Shown here piece by piece: positions 1 to 10,992 of a DNA stretch of 64,000 nucleotides (position 1 is the stretch's first letter; the number at the start of each line of letters is the position of its first letter). The position numbers were made by a program, and so were the translations under genes. The DNA lies in the NCBI RefSeq assembly GCF_047948215.1, contig NC_134456.1, positions 77,800,515-77,864,514 on the forward strand. The letters are read 5' to 3'. This DNA comes from Lycorma delicatula (lineage: Eukaryota > Arthropoda > Insecta > Hemiptera > Fulgoridae). The notes beneath the pieces were generated by a model that saw only the letters and a program-made list of their open reading frames with translations, was not told the origin of the DNA and did not search any database.

Positions 1-218
1 GCGAACTGTTCTCTTATTTCTGCCCGGTAACGCTTCTGGTCAAACAACAGCTTTTGGAGGTGCCATTGTTTGTATAACAAAGAGCAGATTTTTAAATGGA
101 CCTGTTACTCTGAGAAAAGAATCGCTTTTAATTCCTTCTAGATTTTTTGATTTTTTATTATTATTTTCTCTTTCTTTCTTCTTAATCGGAAGAAATTCGT
201 TATCCTGGTCTTGTTACA
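1..218 (-). repeat. LTR fragment (family L, copy 1), cut by window edge
   Basis: On the minus strand this begins with TGTAACA (rc of 212-218) and then follows the start of the LTR at 46894-47776 nearly block for block: the GTCTGAGAAAAG, CCTTCTAGATTTTT and TTAATCGGAAGAAAT blocks on the plus strand all recur there. The rest lies outside the window. It was recognised by comparison with the seven other copies here. It carries no coding sequence. Confidence 0.7.
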
Positions 219-1160
219 ATGTTATCGATAAAATCTAATAGCCTGTAAAAGAAAATTACATTTTACTCTAATCTATGAACAAAGTATATAAAATAAATTA
301 TCTATCACGTATATTATTGATATTTATTTAATTAAAAACATCTCGACAATGTTCATATGACTTGAAGAACACGAGTCAATATTATAAAATTGAATATAAA
401 CTAGTTTTCATAAAACATTTGGAGTAGAAATTAAAGATATCTTACTTTTATGGAATGACCCATTTTGACCCATTGAAACGAGGCGGTAAAGTAGTATCAC
501 CTTTTACCGGTGATTGATTTCACACGTACTACAATTTACAATTATTTATATGTATATATATATTTTTTATTATGCACATTTCCACCAGATTAAGATGGTA
601 AAAAATAATATATTTAAAATATTTATTTATCTATTATTATTATGAAAGTTAATAAAAACTTTATATCATTAATTTACCATCTACATTACAAAAAAATAAT
701 ACTAAATAAAATTTGTCAAGCATTTAGCTGGGGTTTAATTGAAAAATGTTTTACTTGAAGCAAATATAATAGGCTCATAAAATAAAAATAATACGGCATC
801 GACTAACTTAATAATGAAACTAGCTATTAAATTAAAAAGATCTCATAATCATTGGATTCATCTAATCTGTTTGTAATAACTTAGGAAAATTTAACATTAA
901 TTTAACATTAAATTGCTATTGTAGCAATTTAATGTTAAATTTGCAAGATAGATGAATATTCCTGGATTTTTTATACAAAATTAACAATGCCGTCATTGAT
1001 TTATATGTCAAATCACTATTCCGTTTTCATTTACCTAACAGTTTACATTATAATTAATTTTTTATATATAATTATTTTAAACAATTTTTTATTCAAAGTA
1101 TATTTTCATTTAAGATAATAAGTTATGAATAATCTAGCTATTATATGAAAATACCTGTAA
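219..1160. other. AT-rich gap, no gene seen
   Basis: Very AT-rich sequence with no protein segment I recognise on either strand. The only structured item is the perfect hairpin at 899-941, listed separately. Probably intron or intergenic DNA. Confidence 0.5.
899..941. repeat. Perfect 20-bp-stem hairpin
   Basis: Arms at 899-918 (AATTTAACATTAAATTGCTA) and 922-941 are exact reverse complements around a 3-base centre. The arms are AT-rich but not simple sequence. Nothing next to it suggests a terminator or an RNA gene. Confidence 0.85.
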
Positions 1161-1163
1161 TCA

Positions 1164-1480
1164 GGTATTATGTACCATCTGTTGCCTGTCATAAGAGAGC
1201 CGCTTGGCAGGCTGTTCTCGGGGTGCCTAAGCTGGGGCTACTTCCCGACTTGCTGGAAAGTGGCTTTGGTGAGGGTGCCCTTAAAACCAGGAAAGGATCC
1301 TAGTGAAGTCGGTAGTTATCGCCCCATCAGCCTCTTGCCGGTAATCGGCAAATTGCTTGAAAGGCTGGTTGTAGAACGGAAACATCGAGGTGAACTGATT
1401 TTTAAATCAAGGCCAGTATGGCTTCACGAAATGGTTTGGCACCGTGCTTAGTCTGCTCACGATGTCAGGTAAGCTTTAGG
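1164..1480 (+). pseudogene. R1-clade non-LTR retrotransposon RT fragment
   Basis: The translation carries the hallmarks of the N-terminal part of an R1/Jockey-type reverse transcriptase. FPTCWKVALVRVPLKPGKDP is the 'fingers' region, followed by GSYRPISLLPVIGKLLERLV, which is RT motif 1 in LINEs. A full R1-type RT ORF runs to about 1,000 residues. Only about 90 are open here, and the frame stops after WHRA just where the next motif (normally QFGF) should follow. The piece is relatively GC-rich against its AT-rich surroundings, as expected for an inserted element. It lacks the catalytic motifs and cannot be active. The R1 assignment is from motif wording; Jockey is the alternative. Confidence 0.85.
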
Positions 1481-1850
1481 AGCTACTTAGGACACTGGTC
1501 GCTAAACTTTTTTGAGGCACAGTAGCCATTTTTAGCACACAAATTTATGCTTTAGGGCGACCGAATGGGTTGATGGCGGAAATGCTAGGCAAAACAAAAA
1601 AAAAAATCTTATTTAGCTTGTGTTTACAGATCTTACCATTAACGTGTAACGTACGTTTGTCAACCAAAAATTATGGAAAATAAAAAGCGAAATCTACACG
1701 ATCGGCTGTGAAATTTGTTTGCTGTTCTAGGTAATTTACCTGGACTACGACGGTACAAAACGGCAACACGATTAACTTGTTCTGTATTTGGAAGGTCTTC
1801 CTGAACTTTTCTTTTTATACAGACTTCTAGTGTTTTAAAGTCGCTTTTTT

Positions 1851-2530
1851 CTTCCTTGTACGAAGTAAAGGATGTCTTATGATCGCGAAAAATTTCGGTT
1901 TTCAGATTTCAACGGAAAAATCCATTTTGATCATATCTGAATCCACTTTGGTTTCGGCGTGACGTCTGTAGGTATGTATGTGTGGTGTGTATGTACCTCG
2001 TATAACACAAAAACGATTAGGCTTAGAATATTTAAATTTTAGATTTAGGACTGTTGTAACATCTAGTTGTACACCTTCTCTTTTGATTGATATCGTCTAA
2101 ACCAAAAGTGTCCAAAAATGCTCAAAATCCAAAAAAAATTGGATTTTGGACTTTTTCTTAACTGCAGTAATAAGCCCTCGTTCAAAGATTTTCACCGATA
2201 TATCGTGGTACTTATTTTCATTGGTTCCAGAATAATAGCCAAATGTAATTTTAATTAATGAAATATTTGTATCTTATAAAGGGAAGGCATATCGATTCGA
2301 ATCTTTTGTGAATCTCCATTTTTTAACGCTTTTTTTATTTAAAAATGTTGATTTATTAATAATTATTAACTTCTGATTAAAAAAAAATTACGATAAATAG
2401 TAATTCAATAACAATAAAAAAAAAAAAAAATAGAAAAAAAAATAGTAGTTATCAATGAAATAACATTTTATGTACATGTAATTTAAAAAAAAAATTGTGT
2501 ATATATAATTTAATAGGCGTACAAGGAAGT
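1851..2530 (+). repeat. Family A short TIR element, copy 1
   Basis: Begins CTTCCTTGTACG (1851-1862) and ends CGTACAAGGAAG (2518-2529), a perfect 12-bp terminal inverted repeat. The body shares long blocks with 16244-16855 and with the reverse complement of 53582-54150: the GGCGTGACGTCTGTA block, the CTCAAAATCC-type block before a run of A/T, the TAAGCCCTC block, and the AT-rich 3' third. No coding potential. The size and lack of coding fit a non-autonomous DNA element (MITE), which is inference. Confidence 0.65.
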
Positions 2531-2965
2531 CATGTGGTGTCCACATCAGATTTTTTTCCGTCGTAGATGGAGTATCTTGTTGGTGGTAATTTACCGTACT
2601 TAATTCTAAAACGTAGCAGCATGATAATAACAGAATTCTGTTTTCGACTATTTCGATCACACAATAAAGCTTACTCTAAAAGAGTTTTCTTTCCAGACAG
2701 GTTATGCAACACAATAACCAATAAACATCAACAACTGCAGTTGTACCAACTATAGTTTTACAGGCACTGTAAAACCGTATTTGTTATTAACTTTGCATGT
2801 AAAACAATTATTTAAAAAAAACAAAAAAACAAATTGTATTTATTTAATTTGTAATCGCTCTGTTATTTAGTTTGTAAATACAATATTCTTCATTTTTTGT
2901 ACCTGTTTTTTAATAGTACTACATTTTTCCAGCACTTAATTTGTAGTATTTCTGTTTGGCATGTA

Positions 2966-2969
<4 letters not shown>

Positions 2970-3012
<43 letters not shown>
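2970..3012. repeat. (TA)n microsatellite
   Basis: Uninterrupted TA dinucleotide run of about 42 bases. Confidence 0.95.
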
Positions 3013-3014
<2 letters not shown>

Positions 3015-3208
3015 AGGACCTTATTATGATATAATAAAATGTGTCCTAAGATTTAATAAACTTATCAAGTGTTAGTATTATCAGTTTACTGCAGATTATA
3101 GGTATATATTTCACACAAACCTATTAACTACCCCTACAATTCTGCCTATTAATTATGTTAACATGTGTATTACGTTAATCTAATTAATTATTGATAATTA
3201 ATACGTAA

Positions 3209-3210
<2 letters not shown>

Positions 3211-3252
<42 letters not shown>

Positions 3253-3274
3253 ACATACACACATATACACATAA
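3211..3274. repeat. (TA)n microsatellite with TACACA-rich edge
   Basis: TA run to about 3248, then an imperfect ATACATACACACATATACAC continuation. Confidence 0.95.
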
Positions 3275-3871
3275 ATTTAGAGGTTGAGGTATACAACCTA
3301 CTAGAGAAGCGGTTAAGTTTATTTTTTATTTTGGTGGATAGAATTTATTTACCTTTGAAAGTGACTTTTAAGTGTAAATTTTACAGTGAATAAAATTAAT
3401 CTTTTAAAGTATAAAGAAAAATAGAAATAAAAACGGTATTGTATGATTTTAAATTTTTCATTAATCCTTAAAAATAAAAAGAGACTAGTTGTGTAGAAGA
3501 AATATACGTATAATTAAAATATATATTTCACTCGATAGAAAGGACATTAAGTATAAAAAGTTTCGTTCAGAATAAGTAAAGAAAGATTTAATTTTAAAAT
3601 GATGCTGTGTTAAACTTCAATGAAGCTTATTTGCTGTCTACTGGAATATTTCTCGTCTTCTATTTAATACTTCATCTGTCAAGTCCCATTACTGAAAAAT
3701 TAAAGCAAAAATAATCTGGTTTTCTGTGAATTATCATCGACTAAAAAGTTTCAGTATTTCATATTATTTATTTTAAATAACTTTAAAATTATTTGAAATA
3801 ATTAAATCATAAATTTCATTATTTTAAGTTAATTTTACTGTAGCAATGAAAGTACCTGTATGTTTAACTGG

Positions 3872-3965
3872 GTAAGTCTAGAACGAGACGTTAGGAAAAT
3901 ATACTGCCTCTCATTGACACTGTTCAACATCTACATTGAAGATATGATAACGTATATGAAAGAAG
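3872..3965 (+). pseudogene. RT motif-B scrap of a LINE
   Basis: The frame reads RDVRKIYCLSLTLFNIYIED. It is recognisable as the RT segment that in intact LINEs reads VRQGCxLSPTLFNIYxED, the conserved block just before the catalytic FADD box. The QGC triplet is damaged (reads KIY-C). The reading frame continues past 3965 only because the next insertion, in opposite orientation, happens to be open on this strand. No FADD box follows. About 30 residues remain, so subfamily assignment is not possible; RTE-like or Jockey-like are both plausible. Confidence 0.65.
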
Positions 3966-3974
3966 AAAGACAGG

Positions 3975-4245
3975 AAGAAATGAGTAAGGTTTCTGTTTCT
4001 CTATCTACCAGAAAAACCTCTTCAATCTTTCTAATATCTTTCCTTCATTTTTCAGAAAGTTCATCTCTGTTGTTCTTGGGTTTTGGCGCTTCTTGGAATT
4101 TTTTATTTTCATCTTTTAATATTTTCTTTAAAATTTCTCTTTGTCTTATAATTCTTTCAATTACGTTTAGGTAATCTTTTAGGTTTTCTTGGACTTGTTT
4201 GAACCATTTGCCTTTAGTTTTTATTTTTATTTTGGAAGAAATCAA
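3975..4245 (-). pseudogene. C-terminal tail of an RTE-like RT protein
   Basis: The minus strand encodes KGKWFKQVQENLKDYLNVIE, then an Arg/Lys-rich tail (REILKKILKDENKKFQEAPK) and a final basic stretch. This order (GKW..QVQEDL.., RE.FRKKI.., basic end) is what I associate with the C-terminal end of RTE-like RT proteins common in insect genomes. It lies directly against the plus-strand RT scrap at 3872-3965, so two retroelement fragments of opposite orientation abut here. No upstream RT domain is present on this strand. Confidence 0.5.
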
Positions 4246-4249
4246 ATAT

Positions 4250-5472
4250 TTGTTTAGTCAATCTACTGTTATTCAATCTAAATAAATGGGAATAAAATGC
4301 AATTCGTCTTTTCCTTATCGTGTTTGACAGTTTTTCAATTTTAGTATAAATTTAGTTATTTGGAATTATTTTCACCTGTTTATTTTGAAATTTAGGATTT
4401 AAAATCATTTTTATAATTTTTTTTTTTTCAAGATTTTCTAGTAGAACTTTGCTGCAGAGTTTTAGGGTTTCTGCCGTTTAGTGTGCTTCTGGCTTTATTA
4501 CAGTTTTATAATATCAAAACTTTAAGTTCCATGATAACTTTGTGTTTTTCGTTAGCTGGAAAGCAAATTCCATTTTATTAGCTTTAACTGTTAACGCTTT
4601 TGTATCTAAAGATTTCCAACTGATCCATTCTTCGAGATATTATAAATTTTCCTCTTTTTCTATTTTTTTTTTTAATATTATTTATACTAAAGTAATTCGG
4701 GCAGTTTTTATCATTAGTAAAAATGTTCGTTTTCTCAAACGCGATTTTTAGTCCCATTTCAGCAGCGTGTTTTTTTCTAATTCTTTAATTTTTTTTGTAG
4801 AACTTAGGCCTTTATTAATTCTTCCATGACAGCTGGTAGATGAGAAGTGAAAATAACAAATAATTAAGTAATAAGAGTAATAATATGATGTGATGACAAT
4901 TTTGCCAGATTGGCTGCTGATTCTTCATCAGATGATCAACCGAAATTTACTGTTTTCCAGAAGTCTATGACGGGCATAGCTTAGATGTTAATTTAAAAAA
5001 TAACAGTTTTTCCATTTCATCGATCAACTAATTTTTTTTAAATTTGTAAGTTTTCATTCACAGAGGAGAAGAAATTAAAACACAGAAAGAACACTATGCG
5101 GGAGTAATATTATTTAATTCGTTTGAGAAATTTACAGGATAATCCGAAATTTATAAAGAAGGCTGCAATTTCAAGTACCAACTTGTTAAATTTCACAAAA
5201 GTTTAAATCAAGTGGTTGAAAAATGTGGCTTCAATTTATTTAAATCAATAGTACAGTGTGTTAATATCGTATAATGCGGAAATCTGGGCCTTTAGGTATG
5301 GCAAGCAAATATAACGCGTACTAACCTGTCTTTTTAAAGAAATTATTTCATTTTTCTCGTAATACAGCTGGTTATTTTGTTAAGCAGATCATCTTTAAAG
5401 CAAATAATTTATGTAAAGCACCCAAAGTTGTGTTTTGAAATTTTAATATTTATAAGTGGCTCTGGGAGAGAT
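4250..5472. other. AT-rich gap, no gene seen
   Basis: T-rich sequence around 4.3-4.8 kb gives short open frames of low complexity (Phe/Ile/Ser rich) that I reject. I see no RNA gene or named repeat. Confidence 0.5.
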
Positions 5473-6195
5473 TGTCGCGTGTTGGCGGTTTGACAAGGAT
5501 ATTGAAAGATAGCACTCGTAAAAATTTCTTACAAATACAGTTTATTATTCTTAAATAGTTTACACAAAATAGCAAATTAAATTAAATACAAAATTAATTT
5601 AATAACATTTATATTACAAATACTGAAATACAATTATGATGTACTATAGACTTTATAATGACAAATAGAAAATAATATTGAGTTAACAAAAGATAAAGAT
5701 AGAAAACATTAGAGCTTATACAATTCTCTTTCTGCAAATATTATTCTCCTTTAATGTTTATAAAAGAACTACCCTGCACTTTATAAATGAATAGAATATT
5801 GTCACTCCTGTTCAAAGACAACTCGCCGAACAAATTCTTGTTTTCAACCACTGTCCAAAATGGAATAATCTTGGTACACTCTTTTGTTACCAAATATTTT
5901 CTCCGAATGCTCTCACATTGTGATCGCTTTTATTGCAAACTGAACTCGAGCTTGAAACTAATGTTCTCCGCTGGTCCCCGGCAAGTATTTATATCTCCTG
6001 ACTTGCAGAACCAGTACGCGACTCGTCCTTTTGATTGTTCAAGCGTAATAATTTCTATTGTCCACACCTTCCACTTTTCTAGAAAGGATTCCTTTTTCGT
6101 TCCTTCTAGTTTCTTCTTTCTTCATTTTCTTTCTTTCTCTTTCTTCTTCATTCTCTTTCTTCTTTCTGGAAGCTTTTCTACTCGTTATAATATTG
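5473..6195 (-). repeat. LTR (family L, copy 2), solo, damaged at its 5' end
   Basis: On the plus strand it opens TGTCGCGTGTTGG and is followed by GGATATTGA, matching the 3' end of copies at 46894 and 54549. The middle carries the same GAACTACCCTGCACTT, CTCGCCGAACAA and CTGGTCCCCGGCA blocks. The stretch equivalent to 47610-47680 is missing, and the sequence leaves the family at about 6195 without the expected GTTACA end. A 142-residue open frame on the plus strand here is antisense to the LTR and is not a gene. Confidence 0.7.
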
Positions 6196-6454
6196 ATTTT
6201 AACTGGATAATCTAACTCCGATGTGTAATAGAATTAGTTAAAATTGGACACATTCTTCAGATAGAAAATTTAAAAAATGAAAGGTCTGGAATTGTTTAAA
6301 ATCAATTGGAAATGATTTTGATAGTATTATAAACAGTAATTTTTAAACAGTATGTCCACTCTAGAATTCACTTGGGAATAGAAAAAAATATATTAAGCTT
6401 TGATTATCAATTACGAATCATCGTTTTATAGATAACTACTGTACCCGTTGCGAC

Positions 6455-7430
6455 TTCGCACACAATATAGATCTAGCTTCACTCGCAATACTTTTTTAAC
6501 AGCAAACTAATTTTTTTATAAATAAAAAATATTTAATCAACAATATTATATTTAGATTTTCATTAAATCCTGATAAAACGGTAAATAAAAAGTTTTATGA
6601 AAAACTGAAGGAATATACGATAAACAATGAATTGTTGCCCAAAACCTCAATAAAGGAAAACAAAAAAAGGAAGGTAAGAAAATTGAACAATATTTGTTAG
6701 ACCAATCCATTTTATGAATGAATTAAAATAGTTCAATATAAAAGTCCAATAAAGATAAACAAAAAAATTATTACAATCCCAAATCTAGCATCCCCATCGC
6801 GGCTTCGCCCGTGCTATATGGTTCCTGTCACGATCAGAGGGTCATGGCTCGCTTCGCTTTCCCTTCCCGTTTCCCTTTCCTTCTCCCGTTTCCCTTTCCT
6901 TCTCCCGTTTCTCTTTCCCTTAATTCCCTTTCCCCTTCATTGTCCCAATTTCTCTTTCCCTCTTTCTCTTTCCTCTTTTCTTTTTTCTCTTTTCCCTTCC
7001 CATTTCTTTTTCCCCGTTTTCCCCTTTTCCTTTTTTCCATTTCCCCTTATTCACTTTTACCTTTTTCGATTTTTCCCTATTTCCCTTTTCCGATTTTTTC
7101 CTTTATCCCTTCTTCCCCGCGCATAAATCGATCCAGTAGTTTTTTTAGTCTGTAGCGGACACACATATCGAAAACATTGCAATGGAATCGTAAATTATTT
7201 AGTATAGCGTATGTTGCCTTTACGTCCAACAGATAGCGCTATTACCACGAAATTTAGTTCGATTTGAACCCCTTAAAATCAAAATGTTGCAAAATCCTTT
7301 TTTAGTGCCCGCCTACTTAAAGATACGAAGGTACCCTAAAAATTTCAAGAATCTACCTGTAATAGTTTTGGTTGTACGTTGATAATGAGTCACTGAATCA
7401 GTCAGGACATTCTTTTATATAAGAGATTTA
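6455..7430. repeat. Dispersed-repeat remnant with a CTTTCCC polypyrimidine tract
   Basis: Two blocks are similar to each other: CCGTTGCGACTTCGCAC near 6450 and CATCGCGGCTTCGCCCG near 6795. The second is followed by about 250 bases (6855-7110) almost purely of C and T, built from variants of CTTTCCC. Downstream, 7130-7430 is unique-looking and ends in GAGTCACTGAATCAGTCAGG, wording often seen at the 3' end of insect dispersed repeats. Open frames on both strands of the tract are artefacts of low complexity. I cannot name the family. Confidence 0.55.
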
Positions 7431-8002
7431 TTTTTTTACCGTAGTGTTTAATTTACAATCTCCAATTTACCGGAAATATAAGTAATCATAGATCATTTGA
7501 AAACAGAACATAAACTAATAAAAGGAAATCAATTTATTTTAGAAATTAATACATAAATTTGAAGGTATTACAAAATTCTAAACGTTTATTATTTAAGAGC
7601 CAAAGATCTAGAACAGTTTTAATTGTATCCAGTTTATTGCTCACCACGCTTTAAATTTAACCAGTTATATATTGGAAGAAAAATAAAGAGGACAATATTT
7701 CTGAAGTTCTTGACATAAAGAAAAAATTCCAGCTTCATCATAATTATAATACGTTTTTGAAACTCACGAGCTACAAAGCTTCAGTTAAATGGAATATTAT
7801 TAATAATTTTATGATTGGAAATAAATTGTTTATTCTTTGGGAAAAAATATTTCTTTGCACTCCAGACAAAATTGTGTTTTAATAAAAATTGTATGTTAAG
7901 AAAAGTAACGTATTGTAATTTTTACTCAGTTTCTTTGTAAAGTAAAATGATAATTTGCCAATAAAGTTAAATAAAAACAAGACATTATACAAGACATATA
8001 TA
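7431..8002. other. AT-rich gap, no gene seen
   Basis: No recognisable coding or repeat sequence. It ends in the TA dinucleotide used by the pogo-type element that starts at 8003. Confidence 0.5.
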
Positions 8003-8026
8003 CACTAAAACCTCTCCAAAACGGAA
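8003..8026. repeat. Left TIR of the pogo-like element
   Basis: Pairs with 9694-9717. Consensus CAnTnAAACCTCTnCAAAAC. Preceded by TA. Confidence 0.85.
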
Positions 8027-8299
8027 TCTCATGGGACCGAGTAAGAATTCCGTTTTGAAGACGTTTCCGTCTTGCAGAGTCTTTAAAAAGCGAGCTAATT
8101 TATTGTGAGATCCTGTGTTATGAATAAATAATACAAATGAATAATGAAGTTAGACAAGGATAGACATTTGGAATAATCCGGAAATTATACTGCATATGGA
8201 GAAAGTTAACCACTAATTTTCAAAAATTATTCATTTACTGAAAGAGGGTGTTTTATATTTTTACAAGTTAGTAATTTTTCATTTAATTTTTTTACATTT

Positions 8300-9345
8300 A
8301 ATTAGTAGAAATATACTTAGCCTAAAAATAAAATAAAATCGTTTTATAAAATAATCAAGTACAGCTTTCTGTTTCAATAATTTACTCATAGAACTTTCGT
8401 TTTCAAAATATATTCTAGCGGTTAACATATTCTGTCGCAAATCATCGCTGTTTTTACGAATCACAAATTCTTTCAGCTGTACGACCGTACCCAATGCTTC
8501 TCTGAAACTGTTAATTTTGTTTTCTGTTTCCTCTGTGTGTCCTTCTTCTTCTTCTGAACTTTGGTTAATCTTACTAGTTTCAGAAAAAATAATTTCATCT
8601 ACAGTCTGAAATCCTTCTTCGGTTACCAAATCATTATCAATACTCACATAGCCTTCAGCATTAACCGATGTTTGACCACTTTCTATGCAACAGAAATTCA
8701 ACTTCACGCAATATCGTCATACTGCGCAAAGTACATGTATCGGGAACGTAATCATTGTCCGTTTCAGTGAAGAAACCGGCTTCTTTAAACGCATTTTTTA
8801 ACACAGTTATTTGTAATTTGTTTGTACGATGAAAAGAGCCAGATTAATGCATCTGGAATAGTTATGCGTCAGTTCTTGAACAGATGAACATGAATCGATA
8901 TTGGCGACTAGCGACTGCAGAATATGTTTCCGATAATGAATTTTTATGATTTAATAACCCTTTGATCCATCGGTTGAGGTACACTAGTTGTGTTTGGAGG
9001 AAAGAACGCAAGTTTTACGTTAGAATAATTTCCATGAGGGTGACACGACGCATTGTCTAAAAATAGTAGAATATTTCTACTTTCACTAACAATTTTTCCA
9101 TTTAAAAATTAAATAGTCATTTGTCCATTATGTTAGACGTCATCTAAGACTTGTCGTACCATTCCAGTGGTATCAACAATATTTTTGAAACAGCGAGGCT
9201 TCCGAGATTTACCTATCACCAATGGTTTAAGCAACGTGCCATCCGCAAAACCGCACACCGAACAGTCTTTCTTTGGATTGGTTGCCTCCAATACACTTTT
9301 AATTTCTGAAAAATAAATCGGTTTCATCGTAATTACCGATATTTT
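8300..9345 (-). pseudogene. Pogo/Tigger-type DDE transposase, broken
   Basis: Read on the minus strand, in order: NYDETDLFF (9320-9346 region), the first catalytic Asp block (family form NADETGLFF); then GTLLKPLVIGKSRKPRCFKN (within 9133-9327), a Tigger signature; then LLFLDNASCHPHGN and LAFFPPNTTSVPQPMDQRVI (about 8960-9090), with the second catalytic Asp and the proline-rich segment; and last a C-terminal tail ending VLDYFIKR (8279-8707). These pieces sit in different frames with stops between them, so the gene is dead. The tail has an acidic Glu-rich stretch, as in related proteins. The N-terminal CENP-B-like DNA-binding domain is missing. Family members cut and paste DNA at TA sites; the assignment rests on the motifs plus the matching TIRs. 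Confidence 0.85.
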
Positions 9346-9693
9346 TTTGGTTCGAAACCTCCGATTATTTCTTTTATTTTATCTTTCTAGTTGATTACTA
9401 TTTCTTGTGTTTACATCTTTAGCCTCACCTGAAAGTTGATTGTTAGATAAACAACAGTTACAGTACTGTATTATTCTAATAATAATCTCTACTGGATTTA
9501 TAATTTGCAAATCGTGGGAATGTACAGTCTTTTTTTTAATTTTCTTTTCGTCTTATGGGACAATTAATACGTAAAATTAAAAGTAAATTCTATATTTCCT
9601 TTCCGTTTCCGTATTGCGGAGTTTTCCGTCTTGAAGAGTTTAATTTTTATGAAAATATATCGGGACTTGAAAAACCGTACGTTTTGAGCAGGT

Positions 9694-9717
9694 TTCCGTT
9701 TTGTAGAGGTTTCACTG
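9694..9717. repeat. Right TIR of the pogo-like element
   Basis: Inverted partner of 8003-8026. Followed by TA at 9718-9719. Confidence 0.85.
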
Positions 9718-9719
9718 TA

Positions 9720-10337
9720 CATATATATATGTGTGTGTGTGTCTTAGTATGTATGGTATGTGTGAGTTGCGTGTGTTTAAAATACACAGACAACAAAAAG
9801 TTTCGGAGTCCGTATTTTGGGTTTGGTTGTTGTTTCCTTTTAGGTATAATTTTGCTGGATTTATTTATGGTTTATTATTTGTTTTGTTGATCTTGACTTG
9901 AGGTTTATGAATAGGTTCATATACTGTTTGTAATGAAACCTATTCAAAGCTTATACGTAAATTTAGTTTAACTTACTAAATGAACAAGAACGAAAAATAT
10001 CAAAAGTGTTTTCTCACTAACAGAGCAGTCACAACTCGTTGAAATCATTTAAAAAAAATCTAAATAAAGAGCATAATTGCAAACTATGTTTTTCATTATT
10101 ATTTATCCTTAAATTTTTTTTATTAATACCTTCTTATTCAGAATTTTACTGTTGTAAACTAATTAACACATTTGAAATTATAAGCAAGTGAGAAAATAAT
10201 ATTTTTACAATAAATCTAAATCCATAAATCAGTTGGGAAATGAATAGTTTAAAATACTTTAGCGTACTATATATGCGTTCAGTTAGTAAATATGTTCAAT
10301 TGAAAACTATCAAACCGATGAAAAGTGTCATTTTTTT
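9720..10337. other. Gap with short GT-rich run
   Basis: A (GT)n-like run lies at about 9730-9770. An imperfect inverted repeat (TGAATAGGTTCAT / ATGAAACCTATTCA) spans 9907-9945. No gene seen. The open frame running into this from 9555 covers the end of the pogo-like element and is rejected. Confidence 0.5.
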
Positions 10338-10625
10338 ACTTCCTTGTACGAAGTAAAGGAAATGTTGTGAATTTCGTTGAAATTTTCACCATTTTCACCA
10401 TCCCTGAATCTATTTTGACTAGTTTCGGCGTGACGTCTGTACGTACGTACATGTGTATGTATCACGCATAATTCAAAAACGATTAGGCGTAGGATGTTGT
10501 AATTTTTAGGCGTAGGATCACATTACCAAAATGGTAATGTGATCTAGTTGTGCAACTCCCCTTTTGAATGCAATCGACTGAACCAAAAGTTTTCAAAAAA
10601 TCCAAATTTGTTTGGATTTTGGAGT
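10338..10625 (+). repeat. Family A element, copy 2, 3'-truncated
   Basis: Starts with the same ACTTCCTTGTACGAAGTAAA head as copy 1 and keeps the GGCGTGACGTCTGTACGTAC, AACGATTAGGCGTAGGATG and GGATTTTGGA blocks. Homology then stops near 10625 and the 3' third is absent. It contains a perfect 13-bp-stem hairpin (10516-10544) that other copies lack. Confidence 0.7.
10516..10544. repeat. Perfect hairpin inside family A copy 2
   Basis: Arms GATCACATTACCA (10516-10528) and TGGTAATGTGATC (10532-10544) with a 3-base loop. At the matching place copies 1 and 3 read an unpaired GGACTGTTGT-type sequence, so the palindrome is private to this copy. Confidence 0.85.
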
Positions 10626-10992
10626 TTTTATGCAGCATGATATGTTTAAGCCAGTTCAAAAGACCCTGAAACAAAACAAAAAATGGTACTACATGATATT
10701 CTACAAATCTATGGAAGTACCGATGGCACGGTATGGAAACAAAATGTGCGGCCATCTAAGAGAGATATTAACAAAATTTGGGTTGCAGAAATGAAATTTC
10801 TTTGGTTAGTTAAGAATTGCACTGTGAAATATAAAATAAGAAAGTAAAATATCAGATATTATTTAAAATTTCTATTCTCCAAACACAACATGAAAAGATA
10901 AATGGTGTATTCAGCTGGACCAACCGAAGGTTTACCTCATGTGGTCAACTGCTTATAAGAATTTAGGCGTTATTAAGAAGTTCGTCGAACTT
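10626..10992. other. Gap, no supported gene
   Basis: Balanced base composition and overlapping open frames on both strands at 10.48-10.79 kb, but no motif I recognise and no splice signals that would frame an exon. Confidence 0.4.

Larger units (their letters stand above)
2531..3870. other. AT-rich gap with two (TA)n tracts
   Basis: No supported gene. The short open frames on both strands near 2.4-2.7 kb are AT-rich and match nothing I know. The stretch holds the two TA microsatellites listed next. Confidence 0.5.
8003..9717 (-). mobile_element. Pogo/Tigger-like DNA transposon, degenerate
   Basis: The left end CACTAAAACCTCTCCAAAAC and the right end (reverse complement) CAGTGAAACCTCTACAAAAC form a TIR of about 24 bp with few mismatches. 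The CAGTGRAACCTCT wording is typical of pogo/Tigger elements of the Tc1/mariner superfamily. Both ends are flanked by TA (8001-8002 and 9718-9719), the target duplicated by this superfamily. Further copies of the CCGTTTTG/CCGTCTTG motif occur just inside each end. The interior carries a broken transposase on the minus strand. At about 1.7 kb the element is shorter than full pogo/Tigger elements (about 2-2.5 kb), and the N-terminal DNA-binding region was not found. Confidence 0.85.

Noticed and set aside
2970..3274. CRISPR-like or satellite array
   Set aside because: Only dinucleotide runs; no repeat-spacer structure occurs anywhere in the window.
5787..6215. 142-codon plus-strand open frame
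   Set aside because: Lies antisense within a family L LTR and has no protein motif.
6811..7155. Three overlapping open frames of Ser/Phe/Pro or Lys/Arg/Glu
   Set aside because: Translations of the polypyrimidine tract; low-complexity artefacts.
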